Source of the DNA: Richelia sp. UBA3308
Lineage (GTDB): Bacteria; Cyanobacteriota; Cyanobacteriia; Cyanobacteriales; Nostocaceae
Assembly (NCBI GenBank): GCA_002361335.1
Contig: DESS01000216.1
Location: 12,977 to 76,976, forward strand
Direction: 5' to 3'
Length of the DNA stretch: 64,000 bases
In this document: positions 48,037-57,606 of the stretch, in pieces
Layout: the number at the start of each line of letters is the position of its first letter
Position numbering within the stretch: position 1 is the stretch's first letter
Program-made: the position numbers and the translations under genes
The notes under the pieces: model-generated
What the model saw: the letters and a program-made list of their open reading frames with translations, nothing else
The model's database searches: none
What the model was told of the DNA's origin: nothing

Positions 48037-49917
48037 TCAACTAGAAGAACGAGGTACTTTCCCTCGCTGTTGCTGCAATTTCTCGATGCTGAAGGCTGCG
48101 GCTCCGAAGGTAACTAGTAAAACTCCGATAACCTGGATGAATGGTAAAGTTTCTTGAATTATTATCCCGGCGAAAATTACGGTTAAAGTTGGAACTATGG
48201 CGCTTATGAGTCCTGCTCGTGTAGCGCCAAGTTTACGAATACCGAAATTATTTAGCAAGTAACCACAAAGGGTTAGCACGCCCAAAATAAAGGCGCTTAA
48301 AACCAGTTCTAAAAAGTTAGCTGAATTGATATCCAACCTCCAATCTAAAGGTAAAGGTAGCATTAACCCGATAAAGCATAAAAATAGCATTGTCGCGAAG
48401 TTAATTAATGTAAAAGAAACCGGATGCAGTCTAGCAGCGCAAATACGCGTCAATATGACGTAAAATGCAAAACTGATCCCGGCTATAATTCCTGTAATGC
48501 TTCCTAAAGAAACGTTACCAGCAGCCCCTGAGCTACCCCCCAATACCAAAAATATTCCCAAAACAATCGTAGAATAAGCAAATGCCCGGAATTTACTCGG
48601 ACTGTCACGGAACAAAAGCCAAGATAATAGTCCGCTGACAATTGGATATACAAATAAAAGCGCGATCGCCATTCCCGTGAAAATTTGTCCGATGGCAATG
48701 TAAAGCATTACCTGGGATAAAAATAAGAAGCATCCACTGCTCACTGATAGCATCAGCACTCTTCTTGCTGTAATATTTGTCGGAGTCGGATTTCCTTTAA
48801 ATGAATCTATTAAATTTTGTAAATCTTGCCAGACTCTTGGATGAAGAATGGGTGCCAAAACTAACATTAGGGGCACGACTACCAACATTCTCAGCATTAA
48901 AACCAATAGGCAATTTCCTAAAGTTGGCGATATTAACTGTTCTACATCAAATATGCCGAATATTTGAGAGTTTGGTCCGAATATTACTTTAATCGCGACA
49001 TTATAAATAGATGTGGCTACAGTGGACAGCACAATCAGCAATAATCCTCTGGGAGGTTGCCTAACCACATCCGATTGCCTTGAGAGCATTTGTTGTGGAG
49101 TTAGGGGCTGTCTGGGAACTTCTGGCGTAGTTTGAAGGGATGGTTCTGGTAAGGAGACATTCGCTCCTCGAACGGTAGTCTGTGCTGTGGTTGTATCTGT
49201 TGGTGGAGGAATTATCTCCTTGGGTTCTTCAAATAAACTTGGTGAAAGTTCTTCTTGTTGTGGGCTTTGTAATTCTGCAGACGGAAAACTTTCTACGTTA
49301 TCAACTTCTCGCTCAAAATCTTCTAATTGTTCGTTAACCTGGAATTCCCTCTGAGGAGTTTCTAGTGTTGTATCTTCCAATTCTTGACGCAGACGATTTA
49401 CCAGTTCTAGTAAAATCGCTTCCCCTTGTTCTTGTTGCAATGACATTCGAGATAATTGCTGGGAAAGGCTACTTTGATAGTTTTCTAAATCTTGTTGCAG
49501 TGTATTAAAAGCATTATTAAAGGCACTACTGATAGATTCAGCATTTGGAATTTGGGTGTAGTTTTCGGAGTCTAAACCTGTCCTAGTAGTACGAACGGCA
49601 ACTTTTTCCACTAAAGCTTGTAACTGCTCAGATATATGATTTCCTAAAACCTGGGCTAACTGACGAATCAACACCTGTAACTCATCAATTTGTCTTCCTC
49701 CAAGTAAGTGTTCCCTTTCTTCTTGCAGACGTTTGATTTCATCAGCCAAGCGGATTTTTTCACTAGTTAAGCGCTTGACATCATCTTGCAATGATTTAAG
49801 CAAATTTCCCTGGATAACTTGTAATTCTTCTGTCACAGCCCGTAAGGCAGATTCTGCGTCGCCGTATGGCTCACCTGCTCTACGTGGCAAATGTGGTCCG
49901 TTATCAAATCGTCCCAT
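48037..49917 (-). CDS. EamA/DMT transporter fused to an N-terminal coiled-coil domain
   Basis: The first 200 residues form a charged coiled coil (residues about 25-120: DVKRLTSEKIRLADEIKRLQEERE and QLAQVLGNHISEQL), then an acidic Pro/Thr linker to about 280. The last 330 residues are a ten-helix DMT transporter (LLLIVLSTVATSIYNVAIKV ... TVIFAGIIIQETLPFIQVIGVLLV). Thus it is a fusion of cytosolic coiled-coil and EamA parts, seen in cyanobacteria but not in typical transporters of this family. The gene is next to hetR, on the same strand but 0.6 kb upstream; whether linked in function is unknown. Substrate unpredictable. Confidence 0.83.
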   Translation of the reverse strand: MGRFDNGPHLPRRAGEPYGDAESALRAVTEELQVIQGNLLKSLQDDVKRLTSEKIRLADEIKRLQEEREHLLGGRQIDELQVLIRQLAQVLGNHISEQLQALVEKVAVRTTRTGLDSENYTQIPNAESISSAFNNAFNTLQQDLENYQSSLSQQLSRMSLQQEQGEAILLELVNRLRQELEDTTLETPQREFQVNEQLEDFEREVDNVESFPSAELQSPQQEELSPSLFEEPKEIIPPPTDTTTAQTTVRGANVSLPEPSLQTTPEVPRQPLTPQQMLSRQSDVVRQPPRGLLLIVLSTVATSIYNVAIKVIFGPNSQIFGIFDVEQLISPTLGNCLLVLMLRMLVVVPLMLVLAPILHPRVWQDLQNLIDSFKGNPTPTNITARRVLMLSVSSGCFLFLSQVMLYIAIGQIFTGMAIALLFVYPIVSGLLSWLLFRDSPSKFRAFAYSTIVLGIFLVLGGSSGAAGNVSLGSITGIIAGISFAFYVILTRICAARLHPVSFTLINFATMLFLCFIGLMLPLPLDWRLDINSANFLELVLSAFILGVLTLCGYLLNNFGIRKLGATRAGLISAIVPTLTVIFAGIIIQETLPFIQVIGVLLVTFGAAAFSIEKLQQQRGKVPRSSS

Positions 49918-52655
49918 TAGTCTTTACCCTCTGCCCCTTGTTTGACCACCTTTGTGGTTTGCTATTGATTTACTCGGCGCTAAGATTATTACCAATTTTC
50001 TCTATTTTCTCAGTAATGGCTTTCTTTTTTTAAATTAACTGACATTAAGTAATATGAAAGTTATTAAAAAAAATATCATTCATAAATTAGCTGACGAAAT
50101 TTATTTTCATCAATACAGGTATTATTTTTATCATTATAAAATTAAACAATAAGATGAACAAGTTCTAACTTAATTGGAATTTCGCGACTTAAAAGCTAAA
50201 AAATACTAATATTCTGGTTGTATTTTTTGTATCGCAATGAAATTGACATCACTGTCATATTATGCATAAATTTGACTTGACAAAAATAAAAAAATAAGGT
50301 TCACATGCAAATACCTCTTCTGTGCTAAATTGTTTGTCCGACCATAACATGTACATCCTTGACCAATAAAGCAGAAAATTTAATATTCGGATAAGTAGAT
50401 TTTATTTCATACTTGATAAATCATCCTTTATACTTAATTAAACGCACTGAAATTCATGATATATCTTACACTCAGAATCTCAAAAATCCGCATTAAAAGC
50501 ATCAAATTTATATATTTCTAGCAACGGTAATCCTCAAACACTTTCCTATTGACTGCGTTGCAATTATATAAATGATTAGACAAAAATTGACTTTTCAAGT
50601 AAAATTTTTTTTGCTGTGGTATTTGTCAACCCACAACGCCGAATGAATTATTCAAGGTTAAGAATAAGTTTTGCAACCGTCTGAAGAACATTTCCACAGA
50701 ATTATAAGCTATCTTACCAAAAAAACGCTGAAGCAGAATAATCCCAGAAGTATTACCCAGGGTAAGCAGATCAAACCACTATGGGCGAGTTCGCCATGGA
50801 AACGGTATAACTGCTCCGAATGGCACATCTTCATATTTTCCGCAAATGGGCAGAGTACTGCTGCTGCATGGGAAATATTACCCTACAGGTTTTATACTTC
50901 AACAAGTAACTAATTTGTAACAAGTATAAATATTCTTGTATTTTCATTTCCTTAACTAAAAGCAGCTTAATTTGAAATTTGATCGATGTGCTTTGTAAGT
51001 AAATTTAGTTAAAAGTAAGAATAGAAGTTATTTTATGCTACAAAATCCACTAAATAAACTCTTAAGTCATAAGCCCAGATGTGCGATCGCGATTGCTTCG
51101 TGCACGAGCGAAACTGATCGCCCTCGCGTGATTATAGTTAGCGTTTAAGTAGTTATGTATTTAACTGTACCAAAGTCCACCTGTACTATCTTAGTATCGG
51201 AACTTCTGCATCTAATATTAGAAAATTTAATATCCTGGGTGAATATATTTTTGTTAATGGACAAACTTTAAAACTTGTAATATCTTTAGAAATAATTTTT
51301 TAGTTGGTTGTTCTGTTAAATTTTTATTGCTTTGAGAAGAAATTTTTTTATTAACATAGAGGTTATGTAATTACTATAGCTGCATCGAAGGTAGAATATC
51401 GGATAATTTAGGATACTTTAATTAAATATAAGTAGGTCGGCGTTGAAAATAGTAATTAGGACAAGGGAATAGAGAATAGGGAATAGGGAATAAGAATAAG
51501 GTAAGATAGGGAATTTACATACTGTAACATAGTTGGATTTATTTGTGCCGACTTACTTAGCGGTTTTCTACCTTTGTCAAATAAATTATTGTAGGATTGT
51601 GCCAATTTGAAGTTGTATTGGATTCAACCTAAAACCGCCGAAAACCGCTGTATTTATGGCAAATCTAGTTAAAAACATGATGTAAAGTTGTTTCGTTATA
51701 GTAAATAAGCAATTATAAATTATTTAATTGACAAAAAACCTGAGACATTTTTTTTGTATTATAAAAAGCTGTTTGAGTCAAATTAAAATACATTTTATCT
51801 AATAAAAAGTAACTTAGAAATTTGCCGAATTATTGTGTAATTAATTTGTCATGATCTGCCATTTTTGAACTGTTATAATAAATATAGGGAGTATAGAAAT
51901 ACTTTTCAATGTTAAATAATCAGCTATTTTTGCTCAATATCAAGAGTTATGTTAAATCGATGAGAATAACTCTGATTTAGTTAGATGTATTATAGCTATT
52001 CTACATACAACAGCAAAATTAACAGCGGATGCTCAGTCGCAATCCCTATGGTAAAATCTAAGAATACTTACAGAAGTAAAAATTCTAAACTGGTTATTTT
52101 ACTGATAAATATCAGTAAATTTCAGTTTTGGGAATTGCTGCGCCGGTTTATTGCTTAATTGCAATAGTGTAAAAACGAGGATTCATAATTTCGTCTTATT
52201 CCATTTACCGGACAGGAATAGCAATTTGAAAGGTGTTGCTTCCACTATTCACTACATTTACCCGGCATTGCTTATTCGGTTAGAAATAGTATCGCTGGGC
52301 GGAAGTCTGGCATTCAAAAGTATCAAGGTAATAAGTACTTTTTTTTAAAGGTTTCAAACTTTTGATATGGGTACTTTATTTCCGCCGTGCTGTACTAGTA
52401 AAAGATAGCAAAAGGTATAGATACTTATTAATTTGAATGGTTTTCGTCTCTATCTAAATAATTGTCTTCAAGCATGTTCTACCCAATAGTAGACATTAAA
52501 TTCTATGTAGAACAAAAGTCGGGAATTCCAGCAAGAGTAGGAGGTTTTTTGGTGACTAATACAACGAATATAGCGATTTAATTTATGACAATCGCTCGTT
52601 TTTTGATGTCCACATTTGGTGGAATGAATCTGGCTGCCCAAATCAAACTCAAGGT
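49918..52655. other. 2.7 kb gene desert
   Basis: Very AT-rich except for the MITE-like element at 51430-51558 and a GCGATCGC-rich palindrome near 51080-51125 (TTCGTGCACGA core). The frames at 50671-50913 and 52151-52348 have no recognisable product or ribosome site. The region 52400-52655 is the leader of the protease gene; frame analysis there is discussed with the gene. No rRNA or tRNA was recognised. Confidence 0.5.
51430..51558. mobile_element. MITE-like element, copy 2 (129 bp)
   Basis: Starts AAGTAGGTCGGCGTTGAAAA and ends GTGCCGACTTACTT like the copy at 33911. Here the inner part holds GAATAGG tandem repeats (51468-51500) instead of GATGGGG. Ends are inverted repeats with one mismatch. 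Confidence 0.75.
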
Positions 52656-55217
52656 ATGCAAGCAGCAGAATTTACTACCTGTACATTTCAAATTGGTAAT
52701 TTAATGTCTCAACAAAACTATAACAGAGAAGAATGTTTTTGGTGCTTGTTTGATAATTTTTCTCCACAAGTTGACATTGACGACACATTACCAATTGTTA
52801 ACAGGAATTTTGATGATACTACCATACCACTTTCTGACAACATTTCTATTCTAGATACATTCTCGGAAGAGCGAGATAAGCGTAAAGCCGAAGAATTAGT
52901 TAACGCGACTTCCTTTGTAGAAATTTCTCCTTTAGTGACTACAACGGGTTCGGATATAGAGATTTATACTTATGGTGAGATAGTTTCTACTAGTAATGAA
53001 ATTAATATTTCTCCTCAAACCAATATTTCTAATTCATTAACTAATATTGATGCTTTTCGTGCCGATACTCGGTTTGCTGGTATTGATGGCAGCGGTTTTG
53101 CTACTGTGATTATAGATACTGGCATTGATTTAGACCATCCTTTTTTTGGACCTGACAAAGATGGTAATGGTGTTGCAGATCGTATAGTCTATAACTACGA
53201 TTTTGCTAATCAAGATACCGACGCTAACGATTTGGACGGACATGGCTCCAATGTTTCTAGTATTATTGCTTCCTCTGATACCATTTACACCGGTATGGCA
53301 CCAGCAGCAGATATTATTCACTTAAAAGTTTTTCAGGACAATGGTTTCGGCAGTTTTACTTATGTTGAACAAGCTTTGCAATGGGTAATAGCAAATGCCG
53401 AAACATATAATATTGCAAGTGTGAATATGTCTCTGGGAGACGGTAATAATTGGAATTATCCTCAATCTAAATATGGTATCGGCGATGAACTAGCAGCACT
53501 GGCTGAATTAGATATTGCAGTTGTTTCGGCTTCGGGTAATAATTTCTACAGTTTTAATAGCGCTCCAGGGGTGAGCTATCCTGGTGCCGATCCTAATTCT
53601 CTTTCTATTGGTGGAGTATTTCATAGCAATATTGGTGGTGATATTACTTGGTCAAACGGTGTAACTGCTCACACAACAGAAGGCGATCGCATTACTCCGT
53701 TTTCCCAACGTCATGAGACATTAAGCGATGTTTTTGCTCCCGGTGCAGCAATTACTGGTGCTAATGCTGATGGCGGTATATCGACGATGCATGGGACTAG
53801 CCAAGCTGCATCGTATGTTACAGGCATTGTAGTGTTAGCGCAACAGTTAGCAGTGGAAAAACTAGGTCGTCGATTGACGGTTAGTGAATTAGACGATCTT
53901 TTAAGTTCCACAGGTGCCACTATCAAGGATGGAGATGATGAGGATGACAACGTAATTAACACGGGATTAGACTTTGGGCGTGTGGATGTCGTTGCTTTAG
54001 GAGAAGCGATTCTTGATATGGCTCCTAAATCCACTGAAAAAATAGGTGAAGTGGGCAGCATCACCAACCTTTCTAAATGCAGTCAAACTATTAAACTTTT
54101 AGGTGAGTACGAAAACCCGGTAGTCTTTGCTCAACCATTATCCTACAATGATTGTGACCCCTCAACAGTTCGCTTGAATAATATTACCAATAACAGCTTT
54201 ACTATCTCGATTCAAGAACCTAGTAATAAAGACGGTATACACTGGATACCAGAAGATTTTAGTTATATGGTTCTCGAAGCTGGTAATTGGGAATTAGAGA
54301 ACGGTACAAGGTTAGAAATAGGCACCTTAAATAGTGATGGACTTGTGACTTTGGGTGATTGGAATACAGTTGAATTTGAGAGCAGCTTCGATACAAATCC
54401 AGTAGTTTTTTCCCAGGTACAAACCTTCAACGGTAGAGATTTTGTCCGTACTCGTCAGCGTAATACTTCCAACGAAGGCTTTGCAGTGGGCATGGAAGAG
54501 GAAGAAGCACGTAAATGTAGGGGACAGGTTGAAGAAACTATTGGTTATATGGCAATTGAATCAGGTAGCGGTAATTGGAGTGGTTTGGAATATCAGGTTG
54601 GACAAACGGGAGAGATTTTCACCGATCAATGGTCAATTCTTGATTTAGGATCTAATTTTGAAACTCCGCCACAATTACTGGCTTCTATTAGTACCTACAA
54701 TGAAACAGATTCAGCAGGATTGCGCTATCGCAATAAAGATAGTGATTCTGTAGAGATCAAAATTGAAGAAGAAACTTCTCTCGATCGCGAAACTATTCAT
54801 ACCAGAGAATCTCTTAGTTTCTTAGCAATTGAAGGTAGTGGAATTCTCTCTGCTGTAAATAATGTTGATTCTCTTGCACCATCGCCACAAGGTTCAACTG
54901 TACTGGCTGGCGTACAAACTCTCAATGCTAACTCTTCATCTGATTGCATTATTCTTGGTGATGTTCAAGAAGCTTACTATGACAATATGGTTCATCAAGA
55001 TTACGCACTAATTATCAACTTTGACAGCAGCGAGGATATAATTCAACTCCATGGTAGTGCCTCGGATTATCAATTGGGTGCTGCTCCAGAAGAATTACCC
55101 CAGGGTACTGGTATATTTCTGAAAAATGATGCTGGTGATGAACTTATTGGTGTTGTTTCTGGAGTCTGGGATTTAGCTTTGGATGGGAATTATTTTAGTT
55201 TTATGAACTCAGATTAA
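52656..55217 (+). CDS. subtilisin-like serine protease with lectin-like repeats and RTX-type C-terminus
   Basis: Probably a secreted peptidase of 853 aa. The S8 domain (about residues 130-430) has the catalytic triad Asp154 (VIIDTGID), His196 (DGHGSN) and Ser382 (GTSQAAS), plus the oxyanion Asn region SASGNN. Downstream come three or more copies of a beta unit of about 80 residues recalling H-type lectin domains (NPVVFAQPLSYND ..., NPVVFSQVQTFNGRD ..., PPQLLASISTYNETD ...), each with an EE pair. The last 130 residues (YYDNMVHQDYALIINFDSSEDIIQLHG) match C-terminal secretion domains of cyanobacterial RTX proteins. No classical signal peptide is seen, so type I secretion is likely. The frame is open upstream of ATG 52656 without a good start, hinting at an older longer N-terminus. 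Confidence 0.85.
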   Translation: MQAAEFTTCTFQIGNLMSQQNYNREECFWCLFDNFSPQVDIDDTLPIVNRNFDDTTIPLSDNISILDTFSEERDKRKAEELVNATSFVEISPLVTTTGSDIEIYTYGEIVSTSNEINISPQTNISNSLTNIDAFRADTRFAGIDGSGFATVIIDTGIDLDHPFFGPDKDGNGVADRIVYNYDFANQDTDANDLDGHGSNVSSIIASSDTIYTGMAPAADIIHLKVFQDNGFGSFTYVEQALQWVIANAETYNIASVNMSLGDGNNWNYPQSKYGIGDELAALAELDIAVVSASGNNFYSFNSAPGVSYPGADPNSLSIGGVFHSNIGGDITWSNGVTAHTTEGDRITPFSQRHETLSDVFAPGAAITGANADGGISTMHGTSQAASYVTGIVVLAQQLAVEKLGRRLTVSELDDLLSSTGATIKDGDDEDDNVINTGLDFGRVDVVALGEAILDMAPKSTEKIGEVGSITNLSKCSQTIKLLGEYENPVVFAQPLSYNDCDPSTVRLNNITNNSFTISIQEPSNKDGIHWIPEDFSYMVLEAGNWELENGTRLEIGTLNSDGLVTLGDWNTVEFESSFDTNPVVFSQVQTFNGRDFVRTRQRNTSNEGFAVGMEEEEARKCRGQVEETIGYMAIESGSGNWSGLEYQVGQTGEIFTDQWSILDLGSNFETPPQLLASISTYNETDSAGLRYRNKDSDSVEIKIEEETSLDRETIHTRESLSFLAIEGSGILSAVNNVDSLAPSPQGSTVLAGVQTLNANSSSDCIILGDVQEAYYDNMVHQDYALIINFDSSEDIIQLHGSASDYQLGAAPEELPQGTGIFLKNDAGDELIGVVSGVWDLALDGNYFSFMNSD

Positions 55218-55359
55218 AAGCTCAAGCAATCGTGCGGTGTTCCACCGCACCGAGGGCCAAAACAATTAAGGCCAGAAGACAGCAATAGCATTTGGGCCCT
55301 TAAGAGATATAGCAAATTTCAGTTGGATGCAATACAGGGAAAATTTGTAGAATTCGGAC

Positions 55360-55395
55360 GGGCAGGGATGCCCGTACCACAAGAATGTATTCTGC
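55360..55395. repeat. dispersed palindromic repeat
   Basis: CGGGCAGGGATGCCCGTACC continues ACAAGAATGTATTCTGCTC. The inverse occurs at about 31586-31620 with few changes and a related hairpin at 5057. It has replaced or interrupted the start of the protease relic. Confidence 0.6.
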
Positions 55396-55439
55396 TCAAC
55401 CGAAAAGCGCTATATAAAAAATTGTGCCGATTAAATTAT

Positions 55440-55688
55440 GCATACATTAATAGTGAGGCTGTAGCGAATGCAGAAAGATTCAACATTGCCAGTGTCAATA
55501 TGTCACTTGGTGATCCTGGCAACTACAATACACCGCAAAAACTAAATGGCATAGATGATGAACTAGCTGCTTTAGCAGCCAGAGGAGTGATTACGGTTTC
55601 TTCTGCTGGCAATGACTTCCGAACTTGGAATAGTCAGCAAGGCTCTGAAGAGCCGGTGGCTCCGCCAATCGCCCAGGAGCAGAATTAA
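55440..55688 (+). pseudogene. decayed fragment of a second subtilisin-like protease
   Basis: Residues VANAERFNIASVNMSLGD and DDELAALAARGVITVSSAGND repeat, with substitutions, the part of the protease upstream containing VIANAETYNIASVNMSLGD and DELAALAELDIAVVSASGNN. The rest of the S8 domain, including the catalytic Asp, His and Ser, is absent. The 5' side is the dispersed repeat and the 3' side runs into unrelated bases. It is a truncated tandem duplicate. Confidence 0.8.
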
Positions 55689-55812
55689 GCGCCATCCTTC
55701 GAGAAGAAACAGCAATAAGACAAAATATTATATGCCAAGTCAAACCGGCTGCTATGCAGCGATTGTCCCATGAAACGGAAGCTAAAAGTAGCATTCATAG
55801 ACAGACGAAACC

Positions 55813-55986
55813 TTAATCATCGCCCAAAACCCCTCCTTCGCTCGCCTGCAAAGCTTTTTCCATCAATAATGCTACTTGTGCAGAAACAGATCTGCGCTTT
55901 TTATCACAATATTTCCTAAAATCTTCCAGTAGCTCTTGTGGAACTGTTATCGAAGTTCTAGCCATTTTTTCTTTAGTGTCTGACAT
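55813..55986 (-). CDS. ribbon-helix-helix (CopG/Arc-like) small protein
   Basis: A 57-residue protein with the core ARTSITVPQELLEDFRKYCDKKRRSVSAQVALLMEKAL: a beta strand followed by two helices, the RHH pattern of antitoxin and transcription repressors. ATG 55986 (product MSDTKEKM) is one option; ATG 55965 (MARTSITV) is the other. No toxin gene is next to it. A 7-bp perfect inverted repeat (56066-56080) lies between it and the divergent gene and could be its operator. Confidence 0.7.
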   Translation of the reverse strand: MSDTKEKMARTSITVPQELLEDFRKYCDKKRRSVSAQVALLMEKALQASEGGVLGDD

Positions 55987-56065
55987 GAAGGTTTTCTGAA
56001 CGGTACACATTTAGTATCGCTCGGTAGTACTTATAGTAGCACTAATATTATTGAATATGTTGCAG

Positions 56066-56080
56066 TATTACTCAGTAATA
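56066..56080. promoter_or_regulatory. possible RHH operator
   Basis: TATTACT-C-AGTAATA is a perfect 7-bp inverted repeat about 80 nt from the starts of both divergent genes. RHH proteins usually bind such palindromes in their own promoter. Not tested. Confidence 0.35.
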
Positions 56081-56161
56081 TTATAATGATTATAAGAAAA
56101 GCGGTACTCCCGCCAAGAAGTTAACCGCTTTTCTCCCATATAGAACAATGGAAATAACATT

Positions 56162-56482
56162 ATGGATCAAGCAGCACTTGAAGTTCAAGACCTATCACAA
56201 CAAGAACTTGAGCGATACTTGTATTGGCAAGCGCAATTAATTGCTCCAGATACTTCAAATATTCAAGTCAAACCAGAAATGGTAAGGACAGAAATAGACG
56301 CACTTCCTGAGGTATTTGGTACGCTTTATCGAGTGTGGGATGAGATGATACTGCTGGGCACCTTCTACGAGAATCTAGAAGGAAAATGGGTGGCGCAACC
56401 TTGTAATCGAGAATCGAGGTTAATTGTAAACACTTCTGAACAAGCACACGCAGCAGTGATTGCTAGTTATTTAGAGCATTAA
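56162..56482 (+). CDS. small hypothetical protein
   Basis: The 106-aa product is not recognised. It starts MDQAALEVQDLSQQELERYL, is moderately acidic, without signal peptide or transmembrane region, and ends SEQAHAAVIASYLEH. A long hairpin in its leader pairs GAAAAGCGGT (56096-56105) with ACCGCTTTTC (56124-56133), which might regulate expression. The gene diverges from the RHH gene. Its reading frame looks real because it is long for such AT content and has no alternative frame. Confidence 0.55.
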   Translation: MDQAALEVQDLSQQELERYLYWQAQLIAPDTSNIQVKPEMVRTEIDALPEVFGTLYRVWDEMILLGTFYENLEGKWVAQPCNRESRLIVNTSEQAHAAVIASYLEH

Positions 56483-56712
56483 TTCGATTTAATCAAACCC
56501 GCAAACCAAAATTATCCCCCTGTCAGATTGTCCCCCTACTCGCTGTCAGGGGGACAAACAACAAGCTCGCTCGATAAGCAATCCCGGGATTTCTTTAGAT
56601 CACGTGCTTTTAAAGTGAGTAATGACGCTGTGGATGTATCTTAATAAGTCCTATTAATTACCGTTTCAATAGGCACACAAGCGCCTCAATATACGCTACA
56701 AAAAGAAAAACC

Positions 56713-56950
56713 ATGAATGAATTAATTAAATTTGAATTTGAAAATCAAGAAGTGCGATTTGTGGGAACAATCGATAATCCTTTATGGATTGCATTAAATA
56801 TTTGTAGAATTTTGGAAATTCGTAATAGTCGTGATGCGCTTTCACGGCTAGACGACGATGAAAAGGGTGTCGGTAATAACGACACCCTTGGAGTAAATGA
56901 ATCTGGTTTATATTCCTTGATTCTCCGCAGTCGCAAACCCTTTCAGATGG
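56713..56950 (+). pseudogene. BRO-N (antirepressor-like) gene, truncated
   Basis: Residues 1-80 match the Bro-N domain (FEFENQEVRFVGTIDNPLWIAL, KGVGNNDTLG, ESGLYSLILRSRKP). In intact family members RKP is followed by further residues of the domain and often a C-terminal partner; here the reading runs into the tnpB fragment at about 56950-56980 and ends soon after at 57000 in an unrelated sequence. So the gene is cut at its Bro-N domain, most likely by an insertion or deletion event joining it to IS200/IS605 DNA. Confidence 0.7.
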
Positions 56951-56963
56951 AACTTGTTATGCC

Positions 56964-57551
56964 ATGCCAGCCACTACTAAAAAAGCGAAAACCAAGCTGA
57001 GTAAACTGCAATGGCGCAATCGTAATAAGGTTTTAGGAAACTTTAAACTTGGCATAAAAGCATCATCTAATGCCAGAAAATACTACATAAAATTGGCTTC
57101 ACATTATGCCCAACTTAGCAATATTCGTCAAGACACAATTCATAAGATGACAACTGATTTAAGTCGTAAAGTTTATTGCATTCGGATTGAAGATTTAAAT
57201 GTTTCTGGCATGATTGCTAATCATAAGCTTGCCAATGCTGTTAGTAACAATTGCTTTTATGAAGTGCGCCGTCAATTAGTCTATAAGCAAGTACATTATG
57301 GCAGCAAAGTTGAAATAGTTGATAGGTGGTTCCCTTCTTCTAAAAAGTGTTCGCTATGTGGGCATATTCAGTCAATGAAACTATCAGATCGAGTGTTTTG
57401 TTGTCATAAATGTAATCATACATTGGATCGGGATGAAAATGCCTCAATTAATCTGGAAAATGCGCCAGATAAATTAGTAAGGTCGGCTCGACCTTAACTT
57501 ACGCCTGTGGACAAGAAGGAGCCGATTCCCTTGGATGAAGCCCGAAGTTAA
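56964..57551 (+). pseudogene. tnpB (IS200/IS605 family) 3' fragment
   Basis: Encodes the C-terminal half of a TnpB RNA-guided nuclease: helical KLASHYAQLSNIRQDTIHKMT, the middle RuvC Glu in RIEDLNVSGM, a zinc ribbon CSLCGH...CCHKCNH, and the last RuvC Asp in DRDENASINL. The N-terminal half with the first RuvC Asp is missing. It ends at TAA 57495-57497, but the same frame continues LTPVDKKEPIPLDEARS to a second stop at 57551, the typical tail of this family, so the earlier TAA is a nonsense change. It is not able to act on its own. Confidence 0.85.
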
Positions 57552-57606
57552 CACCTGACTTATTAACCTAGTTTAATCAAGTTTGGATAAGTTTTTCGGA
57601 GCAGCC

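Noticed and set aside
50671..50913. 80-codon frame in the gene desert
   Set aside because: Starts with TTG, no ribosome site or family resemblance.
56964..57497. Active IS200/IS605 element
   Set aside because: The N-terminal half of TnpB with the first RuvC Asp is missing, no TnpA is present and the gene has a nonsense codon.
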